A model generated the notes under the pieces. It ran no database searches, was not told the origin of the DNA, and saw only the letters and a program-made list of their open reading frames with translations. The translations under genes were made by a program, and so were the position numbers. Of a stretch of 64,000 bases of DNA, positions 1 through 9,601 are shown one piece after another. Numbering within the stretch: position 1 is the first letter of the stretch; every line of letters starts with the position of its first letter. The DNA comes from MGIIb-Q1 sp964342465 (GTDB taxonomy: Archaea; Thermoplasmatota; Poseidoniia; Poseidoniales; Thalassarchaeaceae), in contig CAYFFQ010000006.1 of assembly GCA_964342465.1 (NCBI GenBank), positions 1 through 64,000 of the forward strand, in the 5' to 3' direction.

Positions 1-696
1 CCACCGAGCGCTCCACCGATGCCTCCGGCAGGGCCACCGATGGGGTCGGGTCCCATGCCACCAAGCGCTCCACCGATGCCATCTATGGATGGTCCACCGA
101 TGCCTCCAGCAGGGCCACCGATGGGTCCGGGTCCGATGCCACCAAGCACTCCACCGATGCCTCCAGCAGGGCCACCGATGCCTCCAGCAGGGCCACCAAT
201 GGGGTCGGGTCCGATGCCACCTAGCGCTCCACCGATGCCATCTATGGATGGCCCACCGATGCCACCTGTTAGCGACCCCCTCTCAGCACCTCTGACATCG
301 ATGGCAGCCGAACTTCTCTCGCCAACCCCAACCACCTCAACGGCTGAAGAAGAATGGGGAGATGATGAAATGCCTGTACACCATGTTCAGGTTCTTGTTC
401 CCGAGGAAGAGCCTGAAAAGGTTGATTTCGATGAGTGGGAGGGTCACTTCGATTCAGAATGGAGCGGTGATGCAGTTGTCTATGAAGGTGAGAACCAACC
501 CCCGCCCGAGGTGGAGAAGTTCGACGAAGTAACTTGGGACTCAGGCACTGAACCGGTCAAGACAATCCCCAAAATCCCATCGAAATCCGCCATGAACAGG
601 ATGAAGAAGGCGGAGTTGGAACAACTCGCAGCAGCACGAGGAGTCGAAGTGGAAGGGACAAAGGCGGAGATAATCGAAATCCTCCTCACCGATTGA
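1..696 (+). CDS. Pro/Met/Gly-repeat protein with C-terminal SAP-like helix pair (5' partial)
   Basis: The frame is open from base 1, so the start lies upstream of the window. The first 90 or so visible residues are a low-complexity array of PPMPPAGPPMG and PPMPSMDG units, encoded by near-identical DNA repeats. An acidic stretch follows, rich in E, D and W. The last 35 residues (KAELEQLAAARGVEVEGTKA) resemble a SAP or Rho-N type helix-extended-helix, a fold that usually binds nucleic acid. The array suggests a flexible spacer tethering that small domain. The N-terminal function is not visible. The SAP-like call rests on pattern only and should be tested by profile search. It is followed by thrS on the same strand after 175 bp. 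Confidence 0.7.
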   Translation, partial: PPSAPPMPPAGPPMGSGPMPPSAPPMPSMDGPPMPPAGPPMGPGPMPPSTPPMPPAGPPMPPAGPPMGSGPMPPSAPPMPSMDGPPMPPVSDPLSAPLTSMAAELLSPTPTTSTAEEEWGDDEMPVHHVQVLVPEEEPEKVDFDEWEGHFDSEWSGDAVVYEGENQPPPEVEKFDEVTWDSGTEPVKTIPKIPSKSAMNRMKKAELEQLAAARGVEVEGTKAEIIEILLTD

Positions 697-871
697 CTCG
701 ACCGTTTTCACATCGCCTCTGACCTTGCATCTAGTCAATGAGCCCATGCCTTTTATCGACGAAACTTCTTTGCTGGTTTGAAGCAGAGTGGCCCAATCCG
801 ATTGCTTGGAATCCATTACCTTCGTCGCTTTGATATGCACCCGCCCACCCCCGCGCTCCGAGGTATGAGAC

Positions 872-2893
872 ATGTCGGTGGTAGAGGTGACCATCTCCGA
901 TGGAACCGTTCACACCGTGAGTGCCGGCCTCTCAGCGGGAGAAGTCATCCGCGACGCCTATGGAAGAGGTGCTGTAGTGGCGATAGTGGATGGTATCCCG
1001 AGCGACCTTTCCATGCCAATCGACGAATCGTGTACCCTCGACAGAATCCTTTTGGAGAGTGAAGAGGGAGTTGAGGTGCTACGTCACTCCTGCGCCCATC
1101 TGCTCGCACAGGCGGTGTTGGAGTTGTACCCGAATGCGAAACCGACCATCGGACCTGCGATAGAAAATGGCTTCTACTACGATTTTCACATGGACCCCAT
1201 TGGAGAAGAGGAGTTGCGGGAAATCGAGAAGAGGATGCAACATCTGGTCAAACAGAACTTGCAAATCACCCGTGAAGAGCACGATTCCGAAACTCTCAAG
1301 GCTATGTTCGCTGACAATCCATTCAAAAGAGAGATTATGGAGGAGAAGATGGAGGATGGAGCCGGCTCAAGCATCTATCGGCAGGGAGAATTCTACGACC
1401 TCTGCCGCGGCCCACACGCACCTTCCACATCCTACCTGCGGCACTTCACTTTGACATCGACCTCACAGGCATTCTGGAGAGCAGATTCATCGCGGGAAAC
1501 CCTAGTTCGCATCTACGGAATGTGTTACGCGACCAAACAGGACCTGAAAGCGCGCCAGACACTTCTGCGCCAAGCGGCTCTTCGCGACCACCGAAAACTC
1601 GGAAAGGACCTGCAACTCTTTCACATCGATGAGATGGTCGGACAGGGCTTGGTGCTATGGACCCCGCGCGGCAGCGTTGTGAGACAGGAGTTGCAAAATT
1701 TCATTTCAGAGCACTTGCGGAGACAGGGATATTCTCAGGTCTTCACCCCCCATATCGGAAAGTTGGACCTCTACCGTACCTCCGGTCATTTTCCCTATTA
1801 TCAGGAGAGCCAATACCCCCCCCTCGTTGAGCGAGACTTGATGGCCAAACTGGCTGACGATGGCTGTTCCTGTTCCGAACTTGCGAACATGATGAGTGAG
1901 GGTGAGATTGACGGTTATCTGCTGAAACCGATGAATTGTCCACATCACATCAGGATTTATCACTCACAACCACGTTCATATCGCGACCTGCCCCTACGGC
2001 TGGCTGAGTTCGGGACCGTCTATCGCTGGGAGCAATCTGGTGAGATTTCTGGGATGACTCGGGTTCGAGGATTTACGCAGGACGATGCCCATCTGTTCGT
2101 GACTGAAGAGCAGATTGCTGATGAGGTGTTGGGGTGCATCGAGTTGGTGAAGGTGATATTCGCCACTCTTGGTATGGATGATTATCGGGTACGGGTAGGC
2201 CTTAGAGAGATGGATTCTGACAAGTATGTCGGTGAATCCGACAGGTGGGACAGAGCTGAAGAGGCGTGTCGGGACGCCGCCGCCTCGCTTGCAGTTGATT
2301 TTACCGAAGAGGCGGGAGAAGCAGCATTCTATGGGCCTAAAATCGACTTCGTAGTGAGGGATGTCCTCGGCCGAGAATGGCAACTCGGAACAGTTCAGGT
2401 CGATTACAACCTGCCGGAGAGATTCGACCTCACCTACACCGCCTCGGACGGTGAGAAACACCGCCCAGTGATGATTCATCGCGCTCCGTTTGGTAGCATG
2501 GAGAGATTCTGTGGCGTACTGATTGAGCACTTCGCCGGCAGGTTTCCAACTTGGTTGTCCCCGACTCAAGTCCACATCCTAACCATCTCTGAGAAACAGA
2601 AGGAGTATGCTCGGGAGGTTGAGCGAAGGTTGCAGGATGCCGGCGTGCGAGTTGAAATCGACGATTCCGACAACACCATCGGCAAGAAGATCAGAACACA
2701 CCGTAAACTGCATCCCGCCTACATGTTGATTCTCGGCGATGAGGAGGCGGCGAGTGGATGCGTCAGCGTCCGTGACCGTATGGGCAACCAAGTCCAAGGT
2801 GTATCTTTGGAAGATTTCACCACTCGCCTTGTCAATGAAATAACCTCACGAAGTTGCCAACAGAATCTTGTTCCATCCAGCGAAAATGATTGA
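872..2893 (+). CDS. thrS: Threonyl-tRNA synthetase, bacterial type
   Basis: Charges tRNA-Thr with threonine in the cytoplasm. The 673 residues show the full bacterial/eukaryotic order: TGS domain (1-62), the N2 editing domain with HSCAH at 72-76 and CRGPH at 178-182, then the class II catalytic core and anticodon-binding domain. The zinc and active-site motif MNCPHH is at 354-359, motif 2 (YRWEQSGE) near 384, and motif 3 (GSMERF) follows. Many archaea instead carry a ThrRS with an unrelated D-aminoacyl-deacylase-like editing domain, so this is a bacterial-type enzyme in an archaeal setting. There is a modest insertion before MNCPHH compared with the family. The ATG at 872 is chosen because the TGS fold begins directly after it and GAGGT lies a few bases upstream. 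Confidence 0.97.
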   Translation: MSVVEVTISDGTVHTVSAGLSAGEVIRDAYGRGAVVAIVDGIPSDLSMPIDESCTLDRILLESEEGVEVLRHSCAHLLAQAVLELYPNAKPTIGPAIENGFYYDFHMDPIGEEELREIEKRMQHLVKQNLQITREEHDSETLKAMFADNPFKREIMEEKMEDGAGSSIYRQGEFYDLCRGPHAPSTSYLRHFTLTSTSQAFWRADSSRETLVRIYGMCYATKQDLKARQTLLRQAALRDHRKLGKDLQLFHIDEMVGQGLVLWTPRGSVVRQELQNFISEHLRRQGYSQVFTPHIGKLDLYRTSGHFPYYQESQYPPLVERDLMAKLADDGCSCSELANMMSEGEIDGYLLKPMNCPHHIRIYHSQPRSYRDLPLRLAEFGTVYRWEQSGEISGMTRVRGFTQDDAHLFVTEEQIADEVLGCIELVKVIFATLGMDDYRVRVGLREMDSDKYVGESDRWDRAEEACRDAAASLAVDFTEEAGEAAFYGPKIDFVVRDVLGREWQLGTVQVDYNLPERFDLTYTASDGEKHRPVMIHRAPFGSMERFCGVLIEHFAGRFPTWLSPTQVHILTISEKQKEYAREVERRLQDAGVRVEIDDSDNTIGKKIRTHRKLHPAYMLILGDEEAASGCVSVRDRMGNQVQGVSLEDFTTRLVNEITSRSCQQNLVPSSEND

Positions 2894-2940
2894 AGGTGAA
2901 TCTCTGCACCGCCAGCGGGAGACGAAGACGAGGCAGGGTC

Positions 2941-3030
2941 AGACACCATCGCCTCACCGCCCCCCTTCGCAGACACCATCATCTCACCACTCCCCTTCGC
3001 AGACACCATCACCTCACCACCCCCCTTCGC
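2941..3030. repeat. Three 30-bp tandem repeats at thrS/nuclease convergent junction
   Basis: Three direct units of 30 bp (2941-2970, 2971-3000, 3001-3030), each starting AGACACCATC and ending CCCCTTCGC, with 2-3 mismatches between units. They begin 48 bp after the thrS stop and end 53 bp before the stop of the convergent gene. The short open frames across the array are translations of the repeat and not credible genes. Confidence 0.95.
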
Positions 3031-3082
3031 ACACACCGACCGGATTTGCGATTCCTGTTGGTGTGAATTGCACCACACAAGG

Positions 3083-4417
3083 TCATTTTTCATCTCTACC
3101 GGAGTTCTCCTCAGAGAGAAGATTTCTGTAGTTTTCGAGCAGTTCTTGGTATTTCGCACCCCATTTCGTCCAATTCTCTCGCATCCTCTCCATCGCTCGG
3201 TCATTGATTGGCACTACTGTGAACAAACCACTCTGCCGTGAGATGATGAGAAGCAACATCCACTCGTTATCCAGTCCCTGAAGATAGATGGCGACCTGCT
3301 TGGCATAATTCCGCTTCCATTTCCCCTTGAATATCGCCTTCTGTGCCTTCACCTCCCTCTCATTTTCGCCTTCGTGGGGAAATAACCGCACAGTCTTCAT
3401 CTCCACAGGTATCCCCTTGTACAGGAGGTCGGGGGTGCCGGTTACAGTGACCCCGAGTTCACCACATTCGAAGAGCACCTTCTCGCCTGCGCTCCATTCA
3501 TCCGATTCTATTGAAGCGAAGGTCGATGTGAGCAGTTCATCGAAGGCGTGACCCAACTCTACCGGGCCGATTGGAGCATTTCTCAGAGGTTTTGCTCTCA
3601 TCTTCCGCCAATTCGGAATGTTCTTGATGACCCGTTTGAATTTCACCTCATCCTTCAGGTCTGAGACGCGCAGGTAGCGTGTCTGCTCGTTGTAAAGTTC
3701 GAACTTGCTCGGTTTTTCAATCACGATGTCGTTGAGGATGGATTCCAGTGACTCACCCGCCTCAGATGCGAAAGACTTCGCCTCTTCGCTGTCAACTATG
3801 TCATCAAAGTCGCTGACCACATCATCGAAGTGTATGTATTTCCAAGAAATGCGACCTAAATAATCTTCAAACCATTCATCACAATCAGGTGAACAGGATG
3901 CGATTTGCCTCGCCCGTCTCGAGCAATGTACCTCATTCTCACCGGCAATGAATTCTTCGCCGCAATCTCTGCAACGCCAGAGATATGGCTTTTCCAACCT
4001 GCGAAAATTCTTCACCCTCTTTTTGTCCTTCTTTTCATCGCTCTTTTCTCTCCGCTTCTGCTCTAACACATTCGGAGCCACACCACCCTTGGCATCGCGG
4101 GTGCGGTGTAGTCGGGTGAGTTCCCTGACAAGTTCGCCATCGGGGTCGGAGAGAATCAATGGTGGTTGACCCGGTGCGGTGAGAACGGCGATATCATCGA
4201 CGAGACTCTTCGTCTTCTTCCCCTTAGTACTCTTTTTCCACACAGATGAGCGAAACTGGGTCGCGCCGTCCGGACTCCTGCCGTCTTGAGCATTCCACAG
4301 GCGAGTGAGAACCGTATCCTCATCCGGCTCATTCGCTAATGATGATCTGAATCTCCAATCCTCAGACCTGTTCTTGGTGTACCATTTCTTCCATTCTGCG
4401 AGAGTCGCTTCCAACAT
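3083..4417 (-). CDS. PD-(D/E)XK nuclease-like protein with internal zinc-binding segment
   Basis: A 444-residue protein whose C-terminal third carries the motif order of RecB/Cas4-type nucleases: a histidine motif (LGHAFDELL), then GTPDLLYKG followed by VEMKT as the PD...ExK core, then AKQVAIYLQGL matching the trailing Q-x3-Y motif. Around residues 150-185 lie CRDCGEEF and a further C/H cluster (HCSRRARQ...CSPDC), a likely zinc site or possibly an iron-sulphur site as in Cas4. The N-terminal part is charged and not recognised. The gene is transcribed alone. A role in DNA processing or repair is inferred from the fold only. No cas genes or CRISPR array are present in the window. Confidence 0.75.
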   Translation of the reverse strand: MLEATLAEWKKWYTKNRSEDWRFRSSLANEPDEDTVLTRLWNAQDGRSPDGATQFRSSVWKKSTKGKKTKSLVDDIAVLTAPGQPPLILSDPDGELVRELTRLHRTRDAKGGVAPNVLEQKRREKSDEKKDKKRVKNFRRLEKPYLWRCRDCGEEFIAGENEVHCSRRARQIASCSPDCDEWFEDYLGRISWKYIHFDDVVSDFDDIVDSEEAKSFASEAGESLESILNDIVIEKPSKFELYNEQTRYLRVSDLKDEVKFKRVIKNIPNWRKMRAKPLRNAPIGPVELGHAFDELLTSTFASIESDEWSAGEKVLFECGELGVTVTGTPDLLYKGIPVEMKTVRLFPHEGENEREVKAQKAIFKGKWKRNYAKQVAIYLQGLDNEWMLLLIISRQSGLFTVVPINDRAMERMRENWTKWGAKYQELLENYRNLLSEENSGRDEK

Positions 4418-4531
4418 CTGTTCACATCTCGACTGAGCACACAGTGGTGTTCTTATCAGCCCCTAGTCAATGGTGGCCCTTTTTGAAGGGTTCGGGCATC
4501 TCAAACCTGTTGCGGGGAAGAGAGCGGCCGA

Positions 4532-4716
4532 CTTACACCGGGGAGAAACGCCTCAGGCCGGCATCCTCTGGCTGGGGAGAATCGCCTCAGGCCGGAGAGA
4601 AACGCCTCAGGCCGACTTACACCGAGTAGAAACGCTTCAGGCCGGCATACTCTGGTCGGGGAGAATCGCCTCAGGCCGGAGAGAAACGCCTCAGGCCGGC
4701 ATACTCTAGTCGAGAG
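4532..4716. repeat. Higher-order tandem repeat built on CCTCAGGCCG
   Basis: The 320 bp between two minus-strand genes holds about two copies of an 85-bp composite. Its internal motif GAGAAACGCCTCAGGCCG recurs at roughly 30-bp spacing, alternating with GCATACTCTGGTCGGG-like segments. The array lies just 3' of the stop of the coiled-coil membrane protein gene. Plus-strand frames through it (4444-4709) are repeat translations. Nothing else is visible in this gap. Confidence 0.9.
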
Positions 4717-4737
4717 GAACGGTCCAAACCCGCCCTC

Positions 4738-6504
4738 TCAGACCCGCCGCCTCAGAGATTCCATCCGCGCATCCGCATCTCCGAGTCTGTGGAGACAGGT
4801 CTCGATGTCACCTCTCTCATGAGCGGTGACCGCCTCACCGATGACCCTCTCACATCCGGTGCGTTCAGCGTCATCGACCTTGATGCGTGCCGTTTCCAGC
4901 CGAACCCTAAGGCCACGCCACTCCTGTCTGACGAATTCGAGTAGTTCACCGGCCTCACCACTGCTTGCAGCCCTTCGGTCCAAGTCATCGGTGATTCCAG
5001 CGAGTAGTTTTGCCGCGTGTGACCACTGTTTGGCTTTGCGAGACTTATCAACTTCGTCGAGCCGCGAATCAAATTCACCTGCATCAGCCCAATCCTGCCA
5101 ACGGATGGTCATCTTCTTTCTCTGCCTCCATGCCTTCTGCACCTCCTTCATGGAGTCAGCCTCTCTCTCAACCTCTCTGAGCAGGGAGTCAGCCATTCCC
5201 CGTGCCAACGAGAAGTCGCCCTCCGACAGCGCCTCGCCGGCAGCGACTAGTCTGTCCATGAAATCAGAGTCGTCAATCCCCTTCGCTGCTTCCATAGCGA
5301 GTTTTGCTTCCTCGATGGCTTCAGTGGCATTCGCCTCGGTCATAGAGAGATTCTCGACATGCTCCGGTATGGTTGCCACCAACGCCGCCGCCTCAACACA
5401 AGCCTCTCTCTCCAAGGCTTCCTCTGCATCCTGCACTGCCCGCTTCAGAGGGTCGTACTGCACCCCCACACAACCACTCAACTCTCTCTTTGCATCGGTG
5501 ATGCCTTGTTGGGCCTGTTCCCAGAAGTTGATGATTTGACTGGCATGCTCCTTGGCTTTTCGGAACAACATCTCAGCATCTCTGAGGGAACCGAGTTCCA
5601 TCTCTCTCTCGCCTTGGGCAAGTAGCCGCGCCGCTCTCTTCGCCGTCGGGGCGATGTCATCTGCAGCGGCAACCGCCCTCTTCGCATCATCCAGTATGTC
5701 CGAGATGTCAGATGAGAAGGCCAAGATTCTCTCGATGTTGTCTTCAGCGTGGGAGATGATGGTCATCCCCTCAGTTGGGTCGGAATAACCGGCCACGATG
5801 GCATTCTGTAGGAGGGATGCTGCTTGGTCCACCTTCACACCGTCAGCGCGCAATTGGAGAATACGCAGCTCAAGTTTGCTCAATCTATTCTTGAACACCT
5901 TTCTATCCTGTCTGTCGGGGTCCCGTCCGAGTGTGTCATAGAGGGAGGTGGCTACGGCGAGAAAAAAAATCAGAATCGATAGATAGAGAGCGAGCCCGTC
6001 TCTCTCTAGGGTGGTCAGTAGGGCGGCGGCGCTGGCAGCGCCGACCATCTGCACCAATCCACGGAATCTGACCGCAGAGAGTGTGGTGTTCAGAATCTCG
6101 GTTGTGAACCAGAAGCAGGCGACTCCGACCACGAACATCATTCCGTGACCCACTCTGACCGAGGATGCGAGTTCGGCATCAGCAAAGCCCATCGACAGAA
6201 GCAGCAACGGAGCCGAGGCGATGGCAGTCATGGCTGCAAGGCGTGAGCGATGTCTCGGTCCGAAATCAACGAAGTCCTGCATCGCCAGCGCCAGCACCAT
6301 CAGAATCACAGCGGGGGCGAAGAGGGGGAGGAACTCCGCCTTGCCCTCCATTCCCGGCCAGATGTGCCAGAGAGCGGCTAGCAGAAGAGGAACCACCGAG
6401 ATGATGGCGAGAATCTCCAGCCGCTCCCGCTGCTGAGCGATGGCCTTCGAGAGCAAGGCCTCCACATCACCTGCTTCGGCCATCACCCGCCGTACGAGAG
6501 CCAT
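4738..6504 (-). CDS. Multi-spanning membrane protein with long helical cytoplasmic region
   Basis: 588 residues, not recognised. After a short amphipathic start come about five or six hydrophobic spans in the first 215 residues (for example ILAIISVVPLLLAALW and ALYLSILIFFLAVATSLY). About 370 residues of Ala/Glu/Arg-rich helices follow, with heptad-like spacing, likely a coiled coil or helical repeat in the cytoplasm. The architecture resembles membrane-anchored structural or signalling scaffolds, but no catalytic motif is visible. The start may be the second Met (6483). Upstream on the same strand is the large surface protein gene, 256 bp away. Confidence 0.75.
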   Translation of the reverse strand: MALVRRVMAEAGDVEALLSKAIAQQRERLEILAIISVVPLLLAALWHIWPGMEGKAEFLPLFAPAVILMVLALAMQDFVDFGPRHRSRLAAMTAIASAPLLLLSMGFADAELASSVRVGHGMMFVVGVACFWFTTEILNTTLSAVRFRGLVQMVGAASAAALLTTLERDGLALYLSILIFFLAVATSLYDTLGRDPDRQDRKVFKNRLSKLELRILQLRADGVKVDQAASLLQNAIVAGYSDPTEGMTIISHAEDNIERILAFSSDISDILDDAKRAVAAADDIAPTAKRAARLLAQGEREMELGSLRDAEMLFRKAKEHASQIINFWEQAQQGITDAKRELSGCVGVQYDPLKRAVQDAEEALEREACVEAAALVATIPEHVENLSMTEANATEAIEEAKLAMEAAKGIDDSDFMDRLVAAGEALSEGDFSLARGMADSLLREVEREADSMKEVQKAWRQRKKMTIRWQDWADAGEFDSRLDEVDKSRKAKQWSHAAKLLAGITDDLDRRAASSGEAGELLEFVRQEWRGLRVRLETARIKVDDAERTGCERVIGEAVTAHERGDIETCLHRLGDADARMESLRRRV

Positions 6505-6543
6505 CGCATCAATAAGATGCCCCTCTCATGTGGGACTGAGGCT

Positions 6544-6637
6544 GATTTGTAGGATAGATGGACCACCCTCCACGAGAGGTGGGATTCCGCAGGGGTGTTA
6601 GAGGCGCGTGGTTGATTTGTAGGGTGGATGCACCCTC
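6544..6637. repeat. Pair of imperfect 26-bp direct repeats
   Basis: TTTGTAGGATAGATGGACC and TTTGTAGGGTGGATGCACC occur within two copies near 6544-6569 and 6612-6637, about 68 bp apart. They lie between the surface protein stop (6761, minus strand) and the start of the membrane protein (6504). The second half of the gap is otherwise featureless. Confidence 0.6.
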
Positions 6638-6760
6638 TTCCGCTGTTTGGCCGGACGAATTGTTCGCGAGGGGTCGCGCCTCTCGCCTCGCCTCTGCTTC
6701 TCCCTACCCCCACAGAGGGAAGTCAGGGCGAAAACGGCTTCCGGATTGCTGCTCGGAAGG

Positions 6761-9601
6761 TCAGAAGGGGTGTCTTCCCCTCCCCCTCTGATTTTTCCAC
6801 ACTAGGTATACCAATATGCCGAACAAGAGCAGCGCCATTATCGTCGCACTACTCTCGGCGTACTGGGATGTGGGCATGATGCCGCTCTCGATACTAAATT
6901 GCCCTTCGACATCATTGGCCGCATCACTCCACTCGACTTCGACCACGATTCTTCCCGATTCGAAGTCGGACACTGCCAACGGAACCAAGATTTCCCCGGG
7001 GCCGCCTGAATCTCCTGCTGGCACCTCCCACTCTTCGCAGGTCGAGTGGTAGCAGATGAGAGCGGATGCGACGGTCGCTCCGCTGTTGTTCAGAGTCACG
7101 TCGATAGTCCCTTCGCTTCCGATGATGGCGGGGCTGGACACAGCGACTGCCACCCCCGAGACATTGGCTGGAAGAGGTGGCTCGACCACCGGATTGGATA
7201 TTACCTCACGTAGATTTCCCGAACTGTCGGCCGCCATGATATGGAGTTGATGCTGGCCGACCTGCATCGCTGGCAGTGTGAATAGGCGGACATCATCCCA
7301 TGATGCGTTGAAAAGTAGCGGTACACCATCGAGGTAAATTGCCCAGGTGGTCTTGACGATGGCGTCAATATCATCGAACGACCTTGTCAGATTCAGTGAC
7401 ACCTGACTGTTTGGACGGGCAGGATTCAACGGCCCGATGGGGAAACCATCGACCATCACCTCAGCCGTGATGGTCGGCGGATTGTTGTCAAGAACAGTCA
7501 CATTCCAACTCGAATTGTTGGAGTTTCCCGCTGCATCACGCATCTCCATATTGAGAGAATATTTGGTCAACTCCCTCTGCAGGTGTCTCTCGTCCACCGA
7601 CATGTGCATCCAGTTGACATCGCTTCCCTGTGTAATCTGGGCGACGAAGGTGCTACCCTCGTTGGTCCATCCTTCAGTCATGTTGCTCGACCAAGTGACC
7701 TGAACCACTGCTCCCGAGTCGTCGGTGGCATTCACTACCCCAGTGACATAAGCACCACTGCGAACCGCGAAATCGCTGACACCCATGATGTCGTGGTCGA
7801 GAATGAGACCACGGTCTCGCAGTTCCTCGCTGAGATTGATGACTCCCATCGGTGCTTCGCCATCCACATAGAAGTCGCCCCACCAAGTCGAGGAGGCGCC
7901 CCCCCAATCGCGGCAGACCATCGTCACATTGAGGACATCACCGGCATAGAAACCGACTGACAGTGGGGTGAAATTGAAGAAATCTCCATCGTGGTCTGCA
8001 TGGAAGTATTGTCCACGTCGTAACTCCCAGTGAGTGGAGAGTCCGGCAGGTTCAGGGGACGAGTCATGGCAGTCACTGATGAGCGTCGAGTTCTTCGTAT
8101 GTGGTATGGACAAACCCGGTCTTTCCACTATGTGAGCATCGGCAATCGGAGGTTGGTTTTGCCCCACCGTCACAGTCCAGACGCCGCTGCTTGGGGAGAG
8201 TGAGCGATTGACCGTGAACGAAGAGTGGTTGTGGGTGAGCAGGTCCATCTGTGGCGAGTATCTCAATTCCCAATCATCGGGCAGATTCACCGTTATGGGG
8301 ATGGCTTCCGAGGGGTCACCACGAACTGGAAACCAGAACATTCTGCTACTCCCCCATCCTGCCAATCCCGAGAGATTACCACTTTCGCTCCAACTGAGGC
8401 TACCTTCACCGATGGTGCTGTACTGCGAAATCGATATTGAAGAGACGGTGATGTTTCCGACCAGTGGGCGTTCGTCGAAAAGCATCAAATGGTTGCTCTC
8501 CCTCCACGGGAAGTCAGAGAAGAGCATAGCGAAGATGGATTGCTCGGCGCCGCTGAGACTGCCATCACCATCTCCAAGCCATTCGTCAATTTGGTCGACC
8601 AGTCCGGCGGCGCGGCCTGGCAACAAGGCGCTTCCAAAATCAGTAGGAATGGTGTAATCGGCTTCCCAAGTGGCTGAGAAGGTTCCGCCCGCCGACGGCT
8701 CTGTGGTCAGATTCAACCAACCATGCCCCGTCCATTCAGGGCGATTCCAATCCGTCCCATCGGTAAGAAGGGATGTGAGATTCACCTCACTCTGGTTCAC
8801 TGCCACCAACGGTTGTCCGATTCTGATTCCGTCTTCGACATTGTAGAATCTCCACTCCCCCTCTTCAGTGGTGGGTATGGTCGTTTCGACAACCCCGACC
8901 CATGACAGAACATCCCAATACCGAGAGGGATGATGTTCGATTCGCAGTGTGCCTGTCGAGTTCGCTCCTGCGCCGCTTCCGAACACGGGTATCGCCCCCG
9001 TTGTGGAGAGGGTGGTGCTGTTCTCCCCCGACCAGCGGGTCAGTGAGTGGTTGTCGCCGCCGACCGATTGCAGCCAGCCACTTCCCTCGGACGGGGTCTG
9101 CAAGATGCCGGAACCATTGCTGTCGAGAGTCGTCGAGAGGGTGTCCAGACTTTGGTCGAGGGTGAGCGTCACCTCTGCTGAGGGCAGTCCCGTAATGTGT
9201 AAATCGTCGGTAATCGGGAGCAGGTCGACGTCGGCGAAAGTCAGATTCCCTTCGAACAGATTGACGATTGTGCTGCCGGTGACATATCCGTCGTGGCGCG
9301 CTTCGATACGCATCGGGCCGGCGGGCAGAGAGGCCATCAGTTCCGTCGGAGTACTCATCGTCATAGGGCCAGCCACGATTAGGTTCGTCCAACCGTCGAT
9401 AATCGTGACCTCCGCTCCGCTGAGAGGAATACCTGTGTTGTTCATGACAGTCAGTTCCAACCGTGAGTCCGAGGCTGCCCTGAAGCCGTCACCACTCTCC
9501 TCTAGGTTAGGGGGCGCTGAGAGAGAAGCAAGCGAGACCGTGAGCAACATCAGTACGAAGAGGCAGGAGTATCTCTCCACCCTCTCACCCCTCTCTGTCA
9601 T
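6761..9601 (-). CDS. Large secreted, C-terminally membrane-anchored surface protein with Ig-like domains
   Basis: 946 residues. A signal peptide is visible near residues 10-30 (LFVLMLLTVSLASLS). A carboxypeptidase-regulatory-like beta domain follows (SGAEVTIIDGWTN, then LPAGPMRIEARHDGY). The long central part is rich in N-x-S/T sequons and in Ig- or cadherin-like strands (DDSGAVVQVTW, DNNPPTITAEV). One transmembrane span near the C-terminus (ATIMALLLFGILVYLVW) is followed by a short basic tail, giving a single-pass protein with almost all of its mass outside the cell. Its 5' end overlaps the 3' end of the GHMP kinase gene by 17 bp, suggesting co-transcription. The ligand or role is unknown. 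Confidence 0.85.
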   Translation of the reverse strand: MTERGERVERYSCLFVLMLLTVSLASLSAPPNLEESGDGFRAASDSRLELTVMNNTGIPLSGAEVTIIDGWTNLIVAGPMTMSTPTELMASLPAGPMRIEARHDGYVTGSTIVNLFEGNLTFADVDLLPITDDLHITGLPSAEVTLTLDQSLDTLSTTLDSNGSGILQTPSEGSGWLQSVGGDNHSLTRWSGENSTTLSTTGAIPVFGSGAGANSTGTLRIEHHPSRYWDVLSWVGVVETTIPTTEEGEWRFYNVEDGIRIGQPLVAVNQSEVNLTSLLTDGTDWNRPEWTGHGWLNLTTEPSAGGTFSATWEADYTIPTDFGSALLPGRAAGLVDQIDEWLGDGDGSLSGAEQSIFAMLFSDFPWRESNHLMLFDERPLVGNITVSSISISQYSTIGEGSLSWSESGNLSGLAGWGSSRMFWFPVRGDPSEAIPITVNLPDDWELRYSPQMDLLTHNHSSFTVNRSLSPSSGVWTVTVGQNQPPIADAHIVERPGLSIPHTKNSTLISDCHDSSPEPAGLSTHWELRRGQYFHADHDGDFFNFTPLSVGFYAGDVLNVTMVCRDWGGASSTWWGDFYVDGEAPMGVINLSEELRDRGLILDHDIMGVSDFAVRSGAYVTGVVNATDDSGAVVQVTWSSNMTEGWTNEGSTFVAQITQGSDVNWMHMSVDERHLQRELTKYSLNMEMRDAAGNSNNSSWNVTVLDNNPPTITAEVMVDGFPIGPLNPARPNSQVSLNLTRSFDDIDAIVKTTWAIYLDGVPLLFNASWDDVRLFTLPAMQVGQHQLHIMAADSSGNLREVISNPVVEPPLPANVSGVAVAVSSPAIIGSEGTIDVTLNNSGATVASALICYHSTCEEWEVPAGDSGGPGEILVPLAVSDFESGRIVVEVEWSDAANDVEGQFSIESGIMPTSQYAESSATIMALLLFGILVYLVWKNQRGRGRHPF

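Noticed and set aside
4444..4709. Plus-strand proteins across the CCTCAGGCCG array
   Set aside because: Both frames are pure translations of the repeat, and no ribosome-binding site or family signal is seen.
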